A DNA stretch of 64,000 nt from Actinomadura macra NBRC 14102 (GTDB lineage Bacteria; Actinomycetota; Actinomycetes; Streptosporangiales; Streptosporangiaceae), in the NCBI RefSeq assembly GCF_001552215.1, contig NZ_BCQT01000014.1, positions 161,486 to 225,485 of the forward strand. The letters are read 5' to 3'. Shown piece by piece: positions 50,630 through 59,134 of the stretch (position 1 is the first letter of the stretch; each line of letters starts with the position of its first letter). Both the position numbers and the translations under genes were made by a program. The notes under the pieces were generated by a model. It was not told the origin of the DNA, ran no database searches, and was given only the letters and a program-made list of their open reading frames with translations.

Positions 50630-51315
50630 GCCCCCGCCTCGGCCTGTCGTCCGGCTCGGCACCCGGGCTGGACGCTCGCGAACTGGCCGCCCTGGTGCGC
50701 CGGGCGGGCGGCGCCGTCGCCGACCTGCGCGCGGGCAAGGGCCACCGCTGGGAGAAGCAGGGCATCGAGGGTCTCGGTGGCCTGCCGGTCTCCTTCGTCG
50801 GCATCTCCGTCGTCCTCGGTGAACCGGATCAGGACACCGGCCAGGCCGCGCGGTTCCCCGGCCGGAGCATCAAGGTCTTCGCCGCCCCGGGGGTCGGCGG
50901 CGCCGAGCCGGCCGCCGCCCAGATCGCCGCGCTCGCGCGCGACCGGGGCACCGAACAGATCCTCGTCGAGACGCACCGCGGCGGAGCGGGCCCGGACGAG
51001 CTCGCCGCGCTGTGCGCCCGGCACGGCTGCCGCCTCGTCCTCGACAACCTCGGCCTCGCCGAGATCACCGGCGACTTCGCGGGGGCGCTGCGGAAGCTGG
51101 CGCCCTGGACCGCCGCCGTGCAGGTGAAGGGCTTCGACCCGGCCCCCGGGCCGGGCGCGCGCCCGGTGCACCGGCCGCTGGCCGGACGCGACCTCGGCTG
51201 GCTCCGGGCCTTCGTCGCCGCACCAATCGACATCACCGTCGAGTCCCGGTCCGGCACACCGCTGCGGGACCTCGCCACACTCCGCGACGCCTGGAGGGCC
51301 GTGGAATGCGCCTAG
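50626..51315 (+). CDS. TIM-barrel sugar-isomerase-like protein (short)
   Basis: A 229-residue protein with a xylose-isomerase-like TIM-barrel pattern: RLGLSSGSAPGL, then GLPVSFVGISVVLGEP, LVETHRGGAGPDEL, CRLVLDNLGLAEI and AAVQVKGFDP, with late ITVESRSG. Compared with the next gene it is shorter and its metal ligands are less clear (E in VETHRG, D in LDNLG). GTG at 50626 overlaps the dehydrogenase stop; its own stop overlaps the next start by 10 nt. An isomerase, epimerase or dehydratase (IolE/IolI-like) acting on the dehydrogenase product is the working idea. Confidence 0.72.
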   Translation: MSPRLGLSSGSAPGLDARELAALVRRAGGAVADLRAGKGHRWEKQGIEGLGGLPVSFVGISVVLGEPDQDTGQAARFPGRSIKVFAAPGVGGAEPAAAQIAALARDRGTEQILVETHRGGAGPDELAALCARHGCRLVLDNLGLAEITGDFAGALRKLAPWTAAVQVKGFDPAPGPGARPVHRPLAGRDLGWLRAFVAAPIDITVESRSGTPLRDLATLRDAWRAVECA

Positions 51316-52148
51316 CCATCATCAACGACGAGGTCGACCAGGACCTCGCGCGCGCGGCCGATGCCGCCGCCTCGTGCGGGTTCACCGGCATCGAGGTCAG
51401 GTCCGTCGGCAACGTCCCCCCGCACGAGCTGACCGACGACCAACTGCGCCGTGTCGTACGCGAGGTCGGCGCGCGGGGCCTCGCGGTCGCCGGGTTCTGC
51501 CCGCCCGCGCTCAAGGTCGCGCTGCCCCGGACGGCGGCGGAGGCGGAGGCAGCCCGCGCGGTGCTCGTCCGCGCCGTCGCGCAGGCGCGGGTCCTCGGCG
51601 CCCCGCACGTGCGGATCTTCACGTTCTACCGCGACGGCGACCCCGACCCCGAGGGCGCCGCCGCCGTCGCCCGCGACGTGCTCGGCGACGTGGACCTGGA
51701 CGGCGTCAAGCTGCTCGTCGAGACCGGCACCCGGACGAACACCCCGACGATGGCGCTGGTCCTGCGCTTTCTGGAGGCCGTCGACGTCGCGGGACTGGGC
51801 GTGCTGTGGGACCCGGGCAACAGCGTCTTCAGCGGTATGCATCCGGATCCGTTCCCGGACGAGTACCGGATGGGCAGGGACCTCATCGACCATGTCCATG
51901 TGAAGGATCCCGCCGGCACGTCCGGCTACGTGCGGTTGGGCGACGGCGACCTGCCGTGGGCGGAGATCGTCGAGACGCTCCGCGCCGACGGCTACACCGG
52001 CTGGCTGTCCCTGGAGACGCACTGGCGTGTCGGTCGCGTCCTCGATCAGGCGCAACGTGACCGGCCCTGGGGCGACGACTTCACCGCCGGCGGATACGAG
52101 GCCAGCGTCGAGTGCATGCGGCTGCTGGGGGAGCTGGTGAACCGGTGA
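51306..52148 (+). CDS. Sugar phosphate isomerase/epimerase (AP endonuclease family 2 fold)
   Basis: A 280-residue TIM-barrel enzyme with complete metal ligands: Glu in LLVETGTRTN, Asp in VLWDPGNSVF, His in IDHVHVKDP and Glu in LSLETHW. This set is typical of xylose isomerase-like epimerases, KDG isomerases and IolE-type dehydratases. ATG at 51306. Sits in the same coupled operon as the Gfo/Idh dehydrogenase and the shorter TIM protein; together they could convert a hexose or inositol into a modified ring or keto sugar. The substrate is not known. Confidence 0.85.
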   Translation: MRLAIINDEVDQDLARAADAAASCGFTGIEVRSVGNVPPHELTDDQLRRVVREVGARGLAVAGFCPPALKVALPRTAAEAEAARAVLVRAVAQARVLGAPHVRIFTFYRDGDPDPEGAAAVARDVLGDVDLDGVKLLVETGTRTNTPTMALVLRFLEAVDVAGLGVLWDPGNSVFSGMHPDPFPDEYRMGRDLIDHVHVKDPAGTSGYVRLGDGDLPWAEIVETLRADGYTGWLSLETHWRVGRVLDQAQRDRPWGDDFTAGGYEASVECMRLLGELVNR

Positions 52149-52945
52149 CCGCGGACATCCGCGCGGACGGCCCGCTCCTGCTCCTCGGCGCGCAGCGGTC
52201 CGGCACCACGGCGCTGGCCCACGCGCTGAGCCGGGCCTTCGCCGACGCGGGCGGGATCCTCACCGTCAACGGGAAGCTGCCCTACCTGCTGCCCCGCTGG
52301 ACCACCGCGGCCGACCTCGCGGGCCGGCACTTCCGCGCCGACGAGATCGCGTGCGCGCTCGCCCGCAAACCGCCCTCGGGGGAGGGCGCGGACCGCTGGC
52401 GGAAGCACGTGGACGGGGTACTGCGCGCCGTCGCCGCCGAAGTCGCACGCGGCGAGCACGACGCCCCCGGCGCGCTCGTCGCCGCGACCATCGCCCGCGC
52501 CTACGAGCCATGGCCCTTCTGGGGAGACAAGTACAACGAGCACCTCCTCGACCTGCCCGCCGTGCTGGACGCCGTACCGGGCGCCCGGCTCGTCCTGCTC
52601 GTCCGGCATCCGCTGGAGGTGGCGGCGTCCCAGCTCGAATGGAGCGGCGACCGGCCGTGGCGTGCGGCGACGGCCGCCGACGCCTGCGCGAAATGGGCGG
52701 CCTGGCACGCGCCGTGGTTCGAGGTCGCCGACCGGCTGCCGTCCCGGCGGCGCCTGGTGATCGGCTACCGGGCCCTGTGCGAGGGCCGCGCCGCCGGTCC
52801 GCTGGGTGCGTTCTGCGGGCTGGACGTGAAGCCGTATCTGACCGGTCTGCGCGCCACCCGGGAAGCCCCGGGCCCCGGCGGCCTGCCCACCGATTCCGCC
52901 CGCGTTTGGCGGGCCCTCTGTGAAATGGAGTGCGCATATGAGTGA
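52145..52945 (+). CDS. Sulfotransferase-family protein
   Basis: A 266-residue PAPS-dependent sulfotransferase fold. The 5'-phosphosulfate loop is GAQRSGTTAL (about 15-24) and the 3'-phosphate motif R-H-P-x-x-V-A-A-S is at about 155, in LLVRHPLEVAASQLEW. GTG at 52145 overlaps the previous stop (GTGA). It probably sulfates a hydroxyl on the sugar or peptide product. No PAPS-making genes are in the window. Some members of this fold act without sulfation, so activity is inferred. Confidence 0.82.
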   Translation: MTADIRADGPLLLLGAQRSGTTALAHALSRAFADAGGILTVNGKLPYLLPRWTTAADLAGRHFRADEIACALARKPPSGEGADRWRKHVDGVLRAVAAEVARGEHDAPGALVAATIARAYEPWPFWGDKYNEHLLDLPAVLDAVPGARLVLLVRHPLEVAASQLEWSGDRPWRAATAADACAKWAAWHAPWFEVADRLPSRRRLVIGYRALCEGRAAGPLGAFCGLDVKPYLTGLRATREAPGPGGLPTDSARVWRALCEMECAYE

Positions 52946-53369
52946 AGACAAGATCTCGTCTCAGGGCTACGGCCCGGACCACGCCTCGCCCATCGGCTAC
53001 AGCCTGCACCACGTGCAGATCGCCATCCCGCCCGGCAGCGAGGACGAGTGCCGCGCGTTCTACATCGACGTCCTCGGCATGATCGAGATCAAGAAGCCGC
53101 CGGTCCTCGCCGCGCGCGGCGGGCTGTGGGTGCGCGCCGACGCGTTGGAGATCCACCTCGGCGTCGAGCAGGACTTCCGTCCGGCCCGCAAGGCGCACCC
53201 CGGTATCCGGGTGGACGACCTGGACGGGCTGGCCGACCGGTTGACCGGCCGGGGTGTCGAGGTGACCTGGGACGACAACTTCCCCGGCCACCGCCGCCTG
53301 TACGCCTTCGACAACCTGGGCAACCGGCTGGAGTTCCTGCAGCGCGACGGCTCCCGACCGGAGTGGTGA
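52938..53369 (+). CDS. VOC (glyoxalase/bleomycin-resistance fold) protein
   Basis: A 143-residue vicinal-oxygen-chelate protein: LHHVQIAIPPGSEDE with a metal His, AFYIDVLGM, then FPGHRRLYAFDNLGNRLEFLQ with a metal Glu. These proteins either bind and shield a drug or catalyse metal-dependent isomerisation or dioxygenation. Placed between the sulfotransferase and the exporter, self-resistance is one option and a small enzymatic step another. ATG at 52938 follows TGGAG by eight bases and overlaps the upstream stop by eight bases. Confidence 0.85.
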   Translation: MSEDKISSQGYGPDHASPIGYSLHHVQIAIPPGSEDECRAFYIDVLGMIEIKKPPVLAARGGLWVRADALEIHLGVEQDFRPARKAHPGIRVDDLDGLADRLTGRGVEVTWDDNFPGHRRLYAFDNLGNRLEFLQRDGSRPEW

Positions 53370-53371
53370 GG

Positions 53372-54646
53372 ATGAGCGGGCTGCTGGGCCGCGTCGTCGG
53401 CCTCCCCGACATCCCCGCCGTACGGCGCTGGGCGTGGGTCGCGATGGCCGACTCCCTGGGCACCGGGTTGATCACGCCGCTGGTCATCATCTACTTCACC
53501 CAGCAGATCGAGATGAAGGCCGTCACGGTCGGTCTGGCGATGAGCATCGCCGGGTTCGGCAGCGCCGTCCTGGTGCCGTTCGGCGGCGTGCTCGTCGACC
53601 GGTTCGGCGCGAAGCCGGTGGTGATCGCGGCGTTCGTGCTGGCCGGCATCGGAACGTCCGGGTACATGTTCGCCCGTGGTTTCGGGTTGCTGGTGGTGAC
53701 GGTGCTGCTGGCGCAGATGGCCGACGCGTCCGGCCGCCCGGCCAAGCACGCGTTCATGGCGCAGATCGCCGAGGGCGAGGCGCGCAACCGGCTGCTGGCG
53801 TTCAACCGGTCCGTCCGCAACGCCGGCTACGGGCTCGGCGGCCTGCTCGCCGCGCTCGTGCTCGGCCTGGGCTCGGACCTGTGGTACATGCTCGCCTTCG
53901 GCCTGGACGCGCTGTCGTTCTTCGCGGCCGTCCTGCTGGTCGTGACGATCACCCCGCCGCTGGCCCCGACCGCGGAGGCCGCGGACGGCGAGCCCGCACC
54001 CGCGCCCGAGCGCGAGGGCTACCGCGCGGTGCTCGCGGACTGGCGGTACACGCTGCTGTCGGCGCTGAACGTGCTGGTGCTGCTCGAAGCGACGATCTTC
54101 ACGGTCGGCGTGCCGCTGTGGGTCGTCCAGCACACCGAGGCGCCGAAGTCGCTGGTCGGCGTCCTGTTCACCGTCAACACCGTCATCATCGTGCTCCTTC
54201 AGGTCCGGGCGACCAAGGGGCTGGAGAGCCCGGCGGACGTCCGGCCGTCCTACCAGCGCGCGGCGCTCGGCATGACGATCGCGGTCGCGGGCTACCTGCT
54301 CGCCCAGCACGTCGGAGTCGTCGCCGCCATCGTCGTCCTGATCATGGCCGTGGTGCTGCACTCGGTCGGCGAGCTGTCGGCCTCGGCCAGCGAGTGGACG
54401 GTGTCCATCGGGCTCGCCCGCGAGCACCTGCGGGGCCGCTACTTGGCGGTCTTCGCGCTCGGCGACTCGATCGGCAAGGCCGCCGGCCCGGTGGTGGTCA
54501 CGGTCCTGCTGTCGCGGGCCACCTCGCTCGGCTGGCTGATCCTGCTCGCCCTGGTGGCCGGGGGCTGCCTGGTCAGCGCGGAGGTGGCCGTCCGGCACCC
54601 GCGCAACCGGCCGCGCAAGGTCGCGCTCACGGAGGTGACCGCATGA
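53372..54646 (+). CDS. MFS transporter (export of the cluster product)
   Basis: A 424-residue major facilitator with about 11-12 hydrophobic segments and the loop 2-3 motif GGVLVDRFGAKPVV. It lies inside the biosynthetic operon, two bases after the VOC gene and overlapping the condensation-protein gene (ATGA). Most likely exports the finished compound; exact family (DHA1-like, MdtH/YfcJ-type) cannot be fixed by eye. Confidence 0.85.
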   Translation: MSGLLGRVVGLPDIPAVRRWAWVAMADSLGTGLITPLVIIYFTQQIEMKAVTVGLAMSIAGFGSAVLVPFGGVLVDRFGAKPVVIAAFVLAGIGTSGYMFARGFGLLVVTVLLAQMADASGRPAKHAFMAQIAEGEARNRLLAFNRSVRNAGYGLGGLLAALVLGLGSDLWYMLAFGLDALSFFAAVLLVVTITPPLAPTAEAADGEPAPAPEREGYRAVLADWRYTLLSALNVLVLLEATIFTVGVPLWVVQHTEAPKSLVGVLFTVNTVIIVLLQVRATKGLESPADVRPSYQRAALGMTIAVAGYLLAQHVGVVAAIVVLIMAVVLHSVGELSASASEWTVSIGLAREHLRGRYLAVFALGDSIGKAAGPVVVTVLLSRATSLGWLILLALVAGGCLVSAEVAVRHPRNRPRKVALTEVTA

Positions 54647-55890
54647 CCCGTCTCCTGCCCGCCCAGTACCGCTGGGTCCGGATGGACTTCACCGAATGGC
54701 AGCATTTCAACCTGGGGTCGCTGTTCACCGTCCCGGCCGATCTGACCGCGGGCGTCGTGGCACGGGCCGTGCAGCGGGTGCTGGACCGCAACCCCGCGCT
54801 GCGCACCGCCTACCGTCCCGGCCCCGACGGCTGGACCGCCGAGGAACGGGAGATCTCGGCCGCGATGGTGATCCGGGCCGCCGAGCTGCCCGACTACCGG
54901 GGCCGCGCCGACGCGCTCGGCGAGGAGATCGCGCGCCTTCAGTCGACGCTCCGACCGGAGGAGGGCGAGGTCTTCCGCGTCGTCCACTTCCCCTTCGGGG
55001 ACGAGCCCGGGCGCCTGCTGGCCACCGTCCACCACCTCACGCTCGACGGATTCTCGATGGGCCTGGTCGGCTCCGAGCTCGACCGCGCGCTGCGGGACCG
55101 CTCGTCCGTCCCGCCCGGCGCGACCCCCGCCGACTACGTGCACGCCGTGGAGAAATGGGCGGCCGGGCAGGAGGCCGAGGCGGACGCCGGACGCTGGCTC
55201 GACCGGCCCTGGGACCGCGTCGGCGACCCGCCGCCCGACCTCACCGGGGACGCGACGCTGCCCACCATGCGCATCGATAGCGCGTCCCTGGAGGCCGACC
55301 GGACGGCGGCGCTCACCGCCGCCTGCCGGGCGCGCGGCCTGCGCCCGGGCGACGTCCTGCTGGACGCGGCGGCGCAGGCGGTGCTGGCACGCTGGGACCT
55401 GCCCGCGGTGGCCGTCGACAGCTACCACATCGGACGGCACCTCACCCCGGCCGGCATCGACGTGATCGACACGGTCGGCTACCTGCAGAACACCTTCCCG
55501 ATCGTGTTCTCCGCACGCCGCGGATTCGACCCCGCCGACCTGGCCGCGGTCCCCGACCGCATGTTCGGCTTCGACGCCCTGCGGTTCTTCTCCGGGCGGC
55601 TGGCGGACGTGCCCTCCACCGCGCTGCGCTACAACTTCCGCGGTCACATGGGCCGGCTCGACAGCCGGCCCGGCCTGCTGCTCGGCGAGGCGGGCGAACC
55701 GATCCGCAGGAGGCGGGCGCAGGGGCAGACCGAGTGCTACCGGCTGATGCTCGAAGGCGACGTCATCGACGGGAGCCTCGTCCTGCACATCAAGTACAGC
55801 ACCGGCCAGTACCGCCCGGAGACCGTCGCCGGTCTGCTCGGCGACGCACTGGACAGGGTCCGGACGACGACCGGGGAGCTCTCATGCTGA
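54643..55890 (+). CDS. Stand-alone NRPS condensation-domain protein
   Basis: A 415-residue free condensation domain with an intact active site HHLTLDG (130-136) and the later conserved blocks (DSYHIGRHLTP; GYLQNTFPIVF; RYNFRGH). No carrier or adenylation domain is attached. The ATG at 54643 overlaps the exporter stop. It could join the carrier-bound residue on the free PCP (58898) to an amine, or act in trans on NRPS 1 or 2. Free C domains also serve in release or ester/amide capping, so its partner is uncertain. Confidence 0.88.
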   Translation: MTRLLPAQYRWVRMDFTEWQHFNLGSLFTVPADLTAGVVARAVQRVLDRNPALRTAYRPGPDGWTAEEREISAAMVIRAAELPDYRGRADALGEEIARLQSTLRPEEGEVFRVVHFPFGDEPGRLLATVHHLTLDGFSMGLVGSELDRALRDRSSVPPGATPADYVHAVEKWAAGQEAEADAGRWLDRPWDRVGDPPPDLTGDATLPTMRIDSASLEADRTAALTAACRARGLRPGDVLLDAAAQAVLARWDLPAVAVDSYHIGRHLTPAGIDVIDTVGYLQNTFPIVFSARRGFDPADLAAVPDRMFGFDALRFFSGRLADVPSTALRYNFRGHMGRLDSRPGLLLGEAGEPIRRRRAQGQTECYRLMLEGDVIDGSLVLHIKYSTGQYRPETVAGLLGDALDRVRTTTGELSC

Positions 55891-57311
55891 CGATCCGGGA
55901 TCTGGTGGTGGCGGTCGGCCGACCGGGTGACGAACTCGTGCTGCTGCGCGGCGCGGACCTGCGCGTTCCCGAAGGCAGCGCGGTCGTCATCCGGGGCGGC
56001 CAGGGATCGGGCAAGTCCACGCTGGCGGCGGTGCTGCGCCGCGAGCTGCGGCCCCGGTTCGGCCGCATCGACGGCCGCGCGCTCGTCATCGACGACGCCG
56101 ACCGGATGCCGCCGGGACGGCTCGCGGCGCTGCTGGAGGCCAGCCGCGCCCGCGGGGAGACGCCCGTCCTGCTCGCGGCCGACGAGCGGTTCACGGGGGC
56201 GGCGCGTCCCGCCGATCTGGTCTTCCGCCTCGACAAGGGCATGCTGATCGCCGAGTCCGAGCGGCCCGGGAAGGCACCCGTTCCCGAGCGGCCCGCGGAG
56301 GCGGGGCTGCGAATTCCCGCCGACGAGCTGCGGGAACGGGCCGCGGCGTCGCTGCGGGGCGTCGGATGCACCGCCCGCACCGCGGACCTGGTCGCCGCCG
56401 TGCTCGTCGAGGCGGACGTGCGCGGCCACCACTCCCACGGCATCGGTCTGCTCCCCACCTACCTGCGGCGGGTCGCCGCGGGGGGAGTGGATCCCACCGC
56501 AGAGCCGACGCTCAGCGAGGACGGCGCGGTCGCCCGCGTCGACGCCCACGCCGGGTTCGGCCAGCCCGCCGCGATGGCCGCGGCCGAATGGTGCGCCGCT
56601 GCCGCCGCCCGCGACGGCGTGGCGGCCGTCGGGGTCCACGGCAACAACCACGTCGGGATGATGGCCGCCTACCGGCGCCCCTTCCAGCGGGAGGGCGTCG
56701 TGGGGCTGCTGCTCAACGTGTCCGGGCCCAGCCTGACGGCGCCGGGCGCGGTCCGGCCGACGCTCGGCAGCAACGCCGTGTGCATGGTGACCCCGACCGA
56801 CCGGGACGAGCCGTTCGTCGTCGACTTCGCCACCGGCGTCGTCGCCATCGGCAAGGTCCGCGCCGCCGCGCAACGCGGTGAGCCGGTCCCGGCGGGCTGG
56901 CTGCGGGACGCCGCCGGACTGCCCACCAGCGACCCCGCCGACCTGGAGCGCGGCGGGTCCGTCCCGCTGTTCGGGGACTACAAGGGCCTGTGCGTCACGC
57001 TGATCGCCGAGGTGCTCGCCGGGATGCTGGGCGGCCAGACCGTCAGCCCGCTGGTGGCCAAGCAGCGGGCCCAGCCCGAGCAGCCCATGAACTGCAGCCA
57101 GCTGTTCATCGGCCTGTCCCCGTCCGCGTTCGGGCTGGAGCAGGCGGGCAAGCTGCTCGGCATCCTTGAGGACGCGGTCGCCGGGGGCCACCCGGACGGC
57201 CCGCCGGTCCCGTACTTCCCCGACCAGATGGAGGCCGCCAGCACGGCGGAGGCGCTCGAACACGGCGTCCCCGTCCCGGCGAGCGTGGCGTCCGACCTCG
57301 GGTGGGCTTGA
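55884..57311 (+). CDS. Fusion of a P-loop (ABC ATPase-like) domain and an Ldh_2 malate/lactate dehydrogenase
   Basis: A 475-residue fusion. Residues 1-125 resemble an ABC ATPase front half: Walker A GGQGSGKST (38-46), a Walker B-like ALVIDDADRM and DLVFRLDKGM near the end, but no LSGGQ signature or Q-loop is present. Residues 145-475 are an Ldh_2-type NAD(P)-dependent hydroxyacid dehydrogenase: RGHHSHGIGLLPTYLRR (catalytic His), VHGNNHVGMM, GSNAVCMVTP and DFATGVVAIGKV. Such enzymes reduce alpha-keto acids or oxidise hydroxy acids (YiaK, ComC, AllD types). ATG at 55884, overlapping the condensation gene by seven bases. Role: perhaps making a hydroxy-acid building block. Confidence 0.82.
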   Translation: MLTIRDLVVAVGRPGDELVLLRGADLRVPEGSAVVIRGGQGSGKSTLAAVLRRELRPRFGRIDGRALVIDDADRMPPGRLAALLEASRARGETPVLLAADERFTGAARPADLVFRLDKGMLIAESERPGKAPVPERPAEAGLRIPADELRERAAASLRGVGCTARTADLVAAVLVEADVRGHHSHGIGLLPTYLRRVAAGGVDPTAEPTLSEDGAVARVDAHAGFGQPAAMAAAEWCAAAAARDGVAAVGVHGNNHVGMMAAYRRPFQREGVVGLLLNVSGPSLTAPGAVRPTLGSNAVCMVTPTDRDEPFVVDFATGVVAIGKVRAAAQRGEPVPAGWLRDAAGLPTSDPADLERGGSVPLFGDYKGLCVTLIAEVLAGMLGGQTVSPLVAKQRAQPEQPMNCSQLFIGLSPSAFGLEQAGKLLGILEDAVAGGHPDGPPVPYFPDQMEAASTAEALEHGVPVPASVASDLGWA

Positions 57312-57313
57312 CC

Positions 57314-58054
57314 ATGCGCCTCGACGATCGGATCCCCCGCGACGCGCCGCCGGACGTGCGCACGGCGGTGGCGGGCGCGGCGCCCGGCTGGCCGCTGGTG
57401 CTGTACTTCCACCACGTCCACCCGACGCTGGACCACTACACCTCGCTCACGCCGGCCTCGTTCGAACGCGGGCTGGAGACGGTGCTCGCCGACTACGGGC
57501 CGGCACTGGACCCGGCGTCCGCCGAGGCCGACATGGCGCCGCCCGCCGCGCCCACCGTCCTGGTGACCTTCGACGACGGGCACCGGGACAATCTCGACCA
57601 CGCGCTGCCCATCCTTGATCGGCTCGGGGTCAGGGCGCTGTTCTTCGCCATCACCGGGCTCGCGGGCGAAGCCCCGGACCGGTCGATGACCTGGGACGAG
57701 CTGCGCGGCCTCACCGCCGCGGGGCACCGCGTGGGGTCCCACACCGTGACGCACCGCAAGCTGCCGGAGCTGGCCGCGGCAGAGCAGCATGAGGAGATCG
57801 CGGAGTCGCTGGCGGCGGTCGGCGACCGGCTCGGCGACCCGCGTCCCCCGCTGGCCTACCCGTACGGGATGCCGCCCACGGGCGCCGCGGTGCCGCCCGG
57901 AACGCTCGCGTTCGGGACCGTGAAGGCACGGCCCCGCCCCTGGACGGCGGCGCCCCACGACGTCCGCCGCACCTACCTGCCGGTCGGCCGGGAGCAGTTG
58001 TGGCCCCGGCTGTGTCGCGAATGGAGACAGCAGTGGTGGCACGCATCACCGTGA
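57314..58054 (+). CDS. NodB-type polysaccharide deacetylase
   Basis: A 246-residue metal-dependent deacetylase. Motif 1 VTFDDGHRDN (Asp87, Asp88) and motif 2 SHTVTH (His143, His147) form the metal site; AYPYGM later carries a further conserved position. No signal peptide, so cytoplasmic, unlike wall-acting relatives. In this cluster it may remove an N-acetyl group from an amino sugar added by the adjacent glycosyltransferase. ATG at 57314 (a GTG at 57302 is in frame). Confidence 0.88.
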   Translation: MRLDDRIPRDAPPDVRTAVAGAAPGWPLVLYFHHVHPTLDHYTSLTPASFERGLETVLADYGPALDPASAEADMAPPAAPTVLVTFDDGHRDNLDHALPILDRLGVRALFFAITGLAGEAPDRSMTWDELRGLTAAGHRVGSHTVTHRKLPELAAAEQHEEIAESLAAVGDRLGDPRPPLAYPYGMPPTGAAVPPGTLAFGTVKARPRPWTAAPHDVRRTYLPVGREQLWPRLCREWRQQWWHASP

Positions 58055-58839
58055 TCATTCCCAGCCGGGACCGTTACCGCGACCTGCGCCGCTGCCTGCT
58101 GGCACTGGCCGAGTGCGACACCGGGCCGCTGCACGAGGTCCTGGTGTTCGACGACGGCTCGCGGCCCCGCATCGGTGACGCCGTCGCGGTGGCCGGGCTG
58201 CCCGTGCGCGTCCTGCGGGGCGACCGGCCGGTCGGCGCGACCCCGGCCCGCTCGCTGGCCGCGGACCAGGCGGAGTCGGAGGTGGTGGCCTTCCTGGACG
58301 ACGACGCGCTGCCGAGGGCCGACTGGCTCACCCGGATCGACGCGGAGCTGACACCCGAGCGCGGCGCCGTCACCGGCCGTGTGCTGCCCTTCGACTCCGG
58401 GCTGCTGTCGCAGGCGCGGCAGTCGCGGTACCTGGAGCGCTACCGCGGCCTGGAGCCCGGCGGGCGGGTGGACTTCTTCGCCGGCGGCAACGGCGCCGTC
58501 TGGCGGGAGGCGTTCCTCGCGGCGCGGGGCGCGGCGGTCAACGTCCCGGGCAGCGACAACGACCTGGTGAGCGGGCTCGCCGCGCTGGGGCTCGGGGTCC
58601 ACTTCGTCCCCTCGATGGTCATCGTCCACCGCAACGGCAAGGGTCTTGTGCGCGCCGTCCGGGACGCCTACGGGTCCGGGCACCACCACGCCCGTCCGTT
58701 GCCCGTCCGCGACGCTCTGCGGCACGCCGCACGGCCGGTGCCCGGCGCGACGATGCCGGTCCGGCTGACGAACCGGGTGCTGAACGTCGTCCATCTGGCC
58801 GGGCGCAGCCTTCCCCGCGCCCCGAAGCAGACGACCTGA
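58033..58839 (+). CDS. Family 2 glycosyltransferase
   Basis: A 268-residue GT-A glycosyltransferase: ITVIIPSRDRYRDLRRCL start, VFDDGSRPR nucleotide loop, AFLDDDALPRADWL (the D-x-D-type metal motif) and GGNGAVWREAF acceptor region with late GSDNDLVSGLAALG. GTG at 58033 is favoured (GGAGA six bases upstream); the ATG at 58021 is in frame. It overlaps the deacetylase gene by 22 bases in another frame. The likely reaction is transfer of a nucleotide sugar to the peptide or lipid-like intermediate, with the deacetylase acting on the product. Confidence 0.88.
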   Translation: MVARITVIIPSRDRYRDLRRCLLALAECDTGPLHEVLVFDDGSRPRIGDAVAVAGLPVRVLRGDRPVGATPARSLAADQAESEVVAFLDDDALPRADWLTRIDAELTPERGAVTGRVLPFDSGLLSQARQSRYLERYRGLEPGGRVDFFAGGNGAVWREAFLAARGAAVNVPGSDNDLVSGLAALGLGVHFVPSMVIVHRNGKGLVRAVRDAYGSGHHHARPLPVRDALRHAARPVPGATMPVRLTNRVLNVVHLAGRSLPRAPKQTT

Positions 58840-58897
58840 CGGGTTCCGCACCCCTCGCTCATTTTTCTTCTCCACGTTGCCAGCAAGGAGTTCTGTC

Positions 58898-59131
58898 ATG
58901 CCTATGCCCGAAACCGACCCGTCCGTCCTGCGCACTCTCGGCGAGATCTGGGAGGACGTCCTCGACGTCGACGGCATCACCGCCGACGACGACTTCTTCG
59001 AGCTGGGCGGCGACAGCCTGCTCGGCGTCACCATGATCGGCAGGGCTCGGCACGCGGGCCTCACCTTCTCCTTCCAGGACCTCCGCGACAACCCGGTACT
59101 GGGGCGGCTCGCCCAGGCCGTGGCGGGCTGA
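58898..59131 (+). CDS. Free peptidyl/acyl carrier protein
   Basis: A 77-residue carrier protein with the phosphopantetheine site LGGDSLLGV (Ser). AAGGAG precedes the ATG by seven bases, the best ribosome site in the operon, so this protein may be made in excess. It is followed three bases later by the NRPS 1 GTG. A free PCP next to a free C domain in the same cluster suggests that one residue is activated and handled in trans. Confidence 0.93.
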   Translation: MPMPETDPSVLRTLGEIWEDVLDVDGITADDDFFELGGDSLLGVTMIGRARHAGLTFSFQDLRDNPVLGRLAQAVAG

Positions 59132-59134
59132 CCC

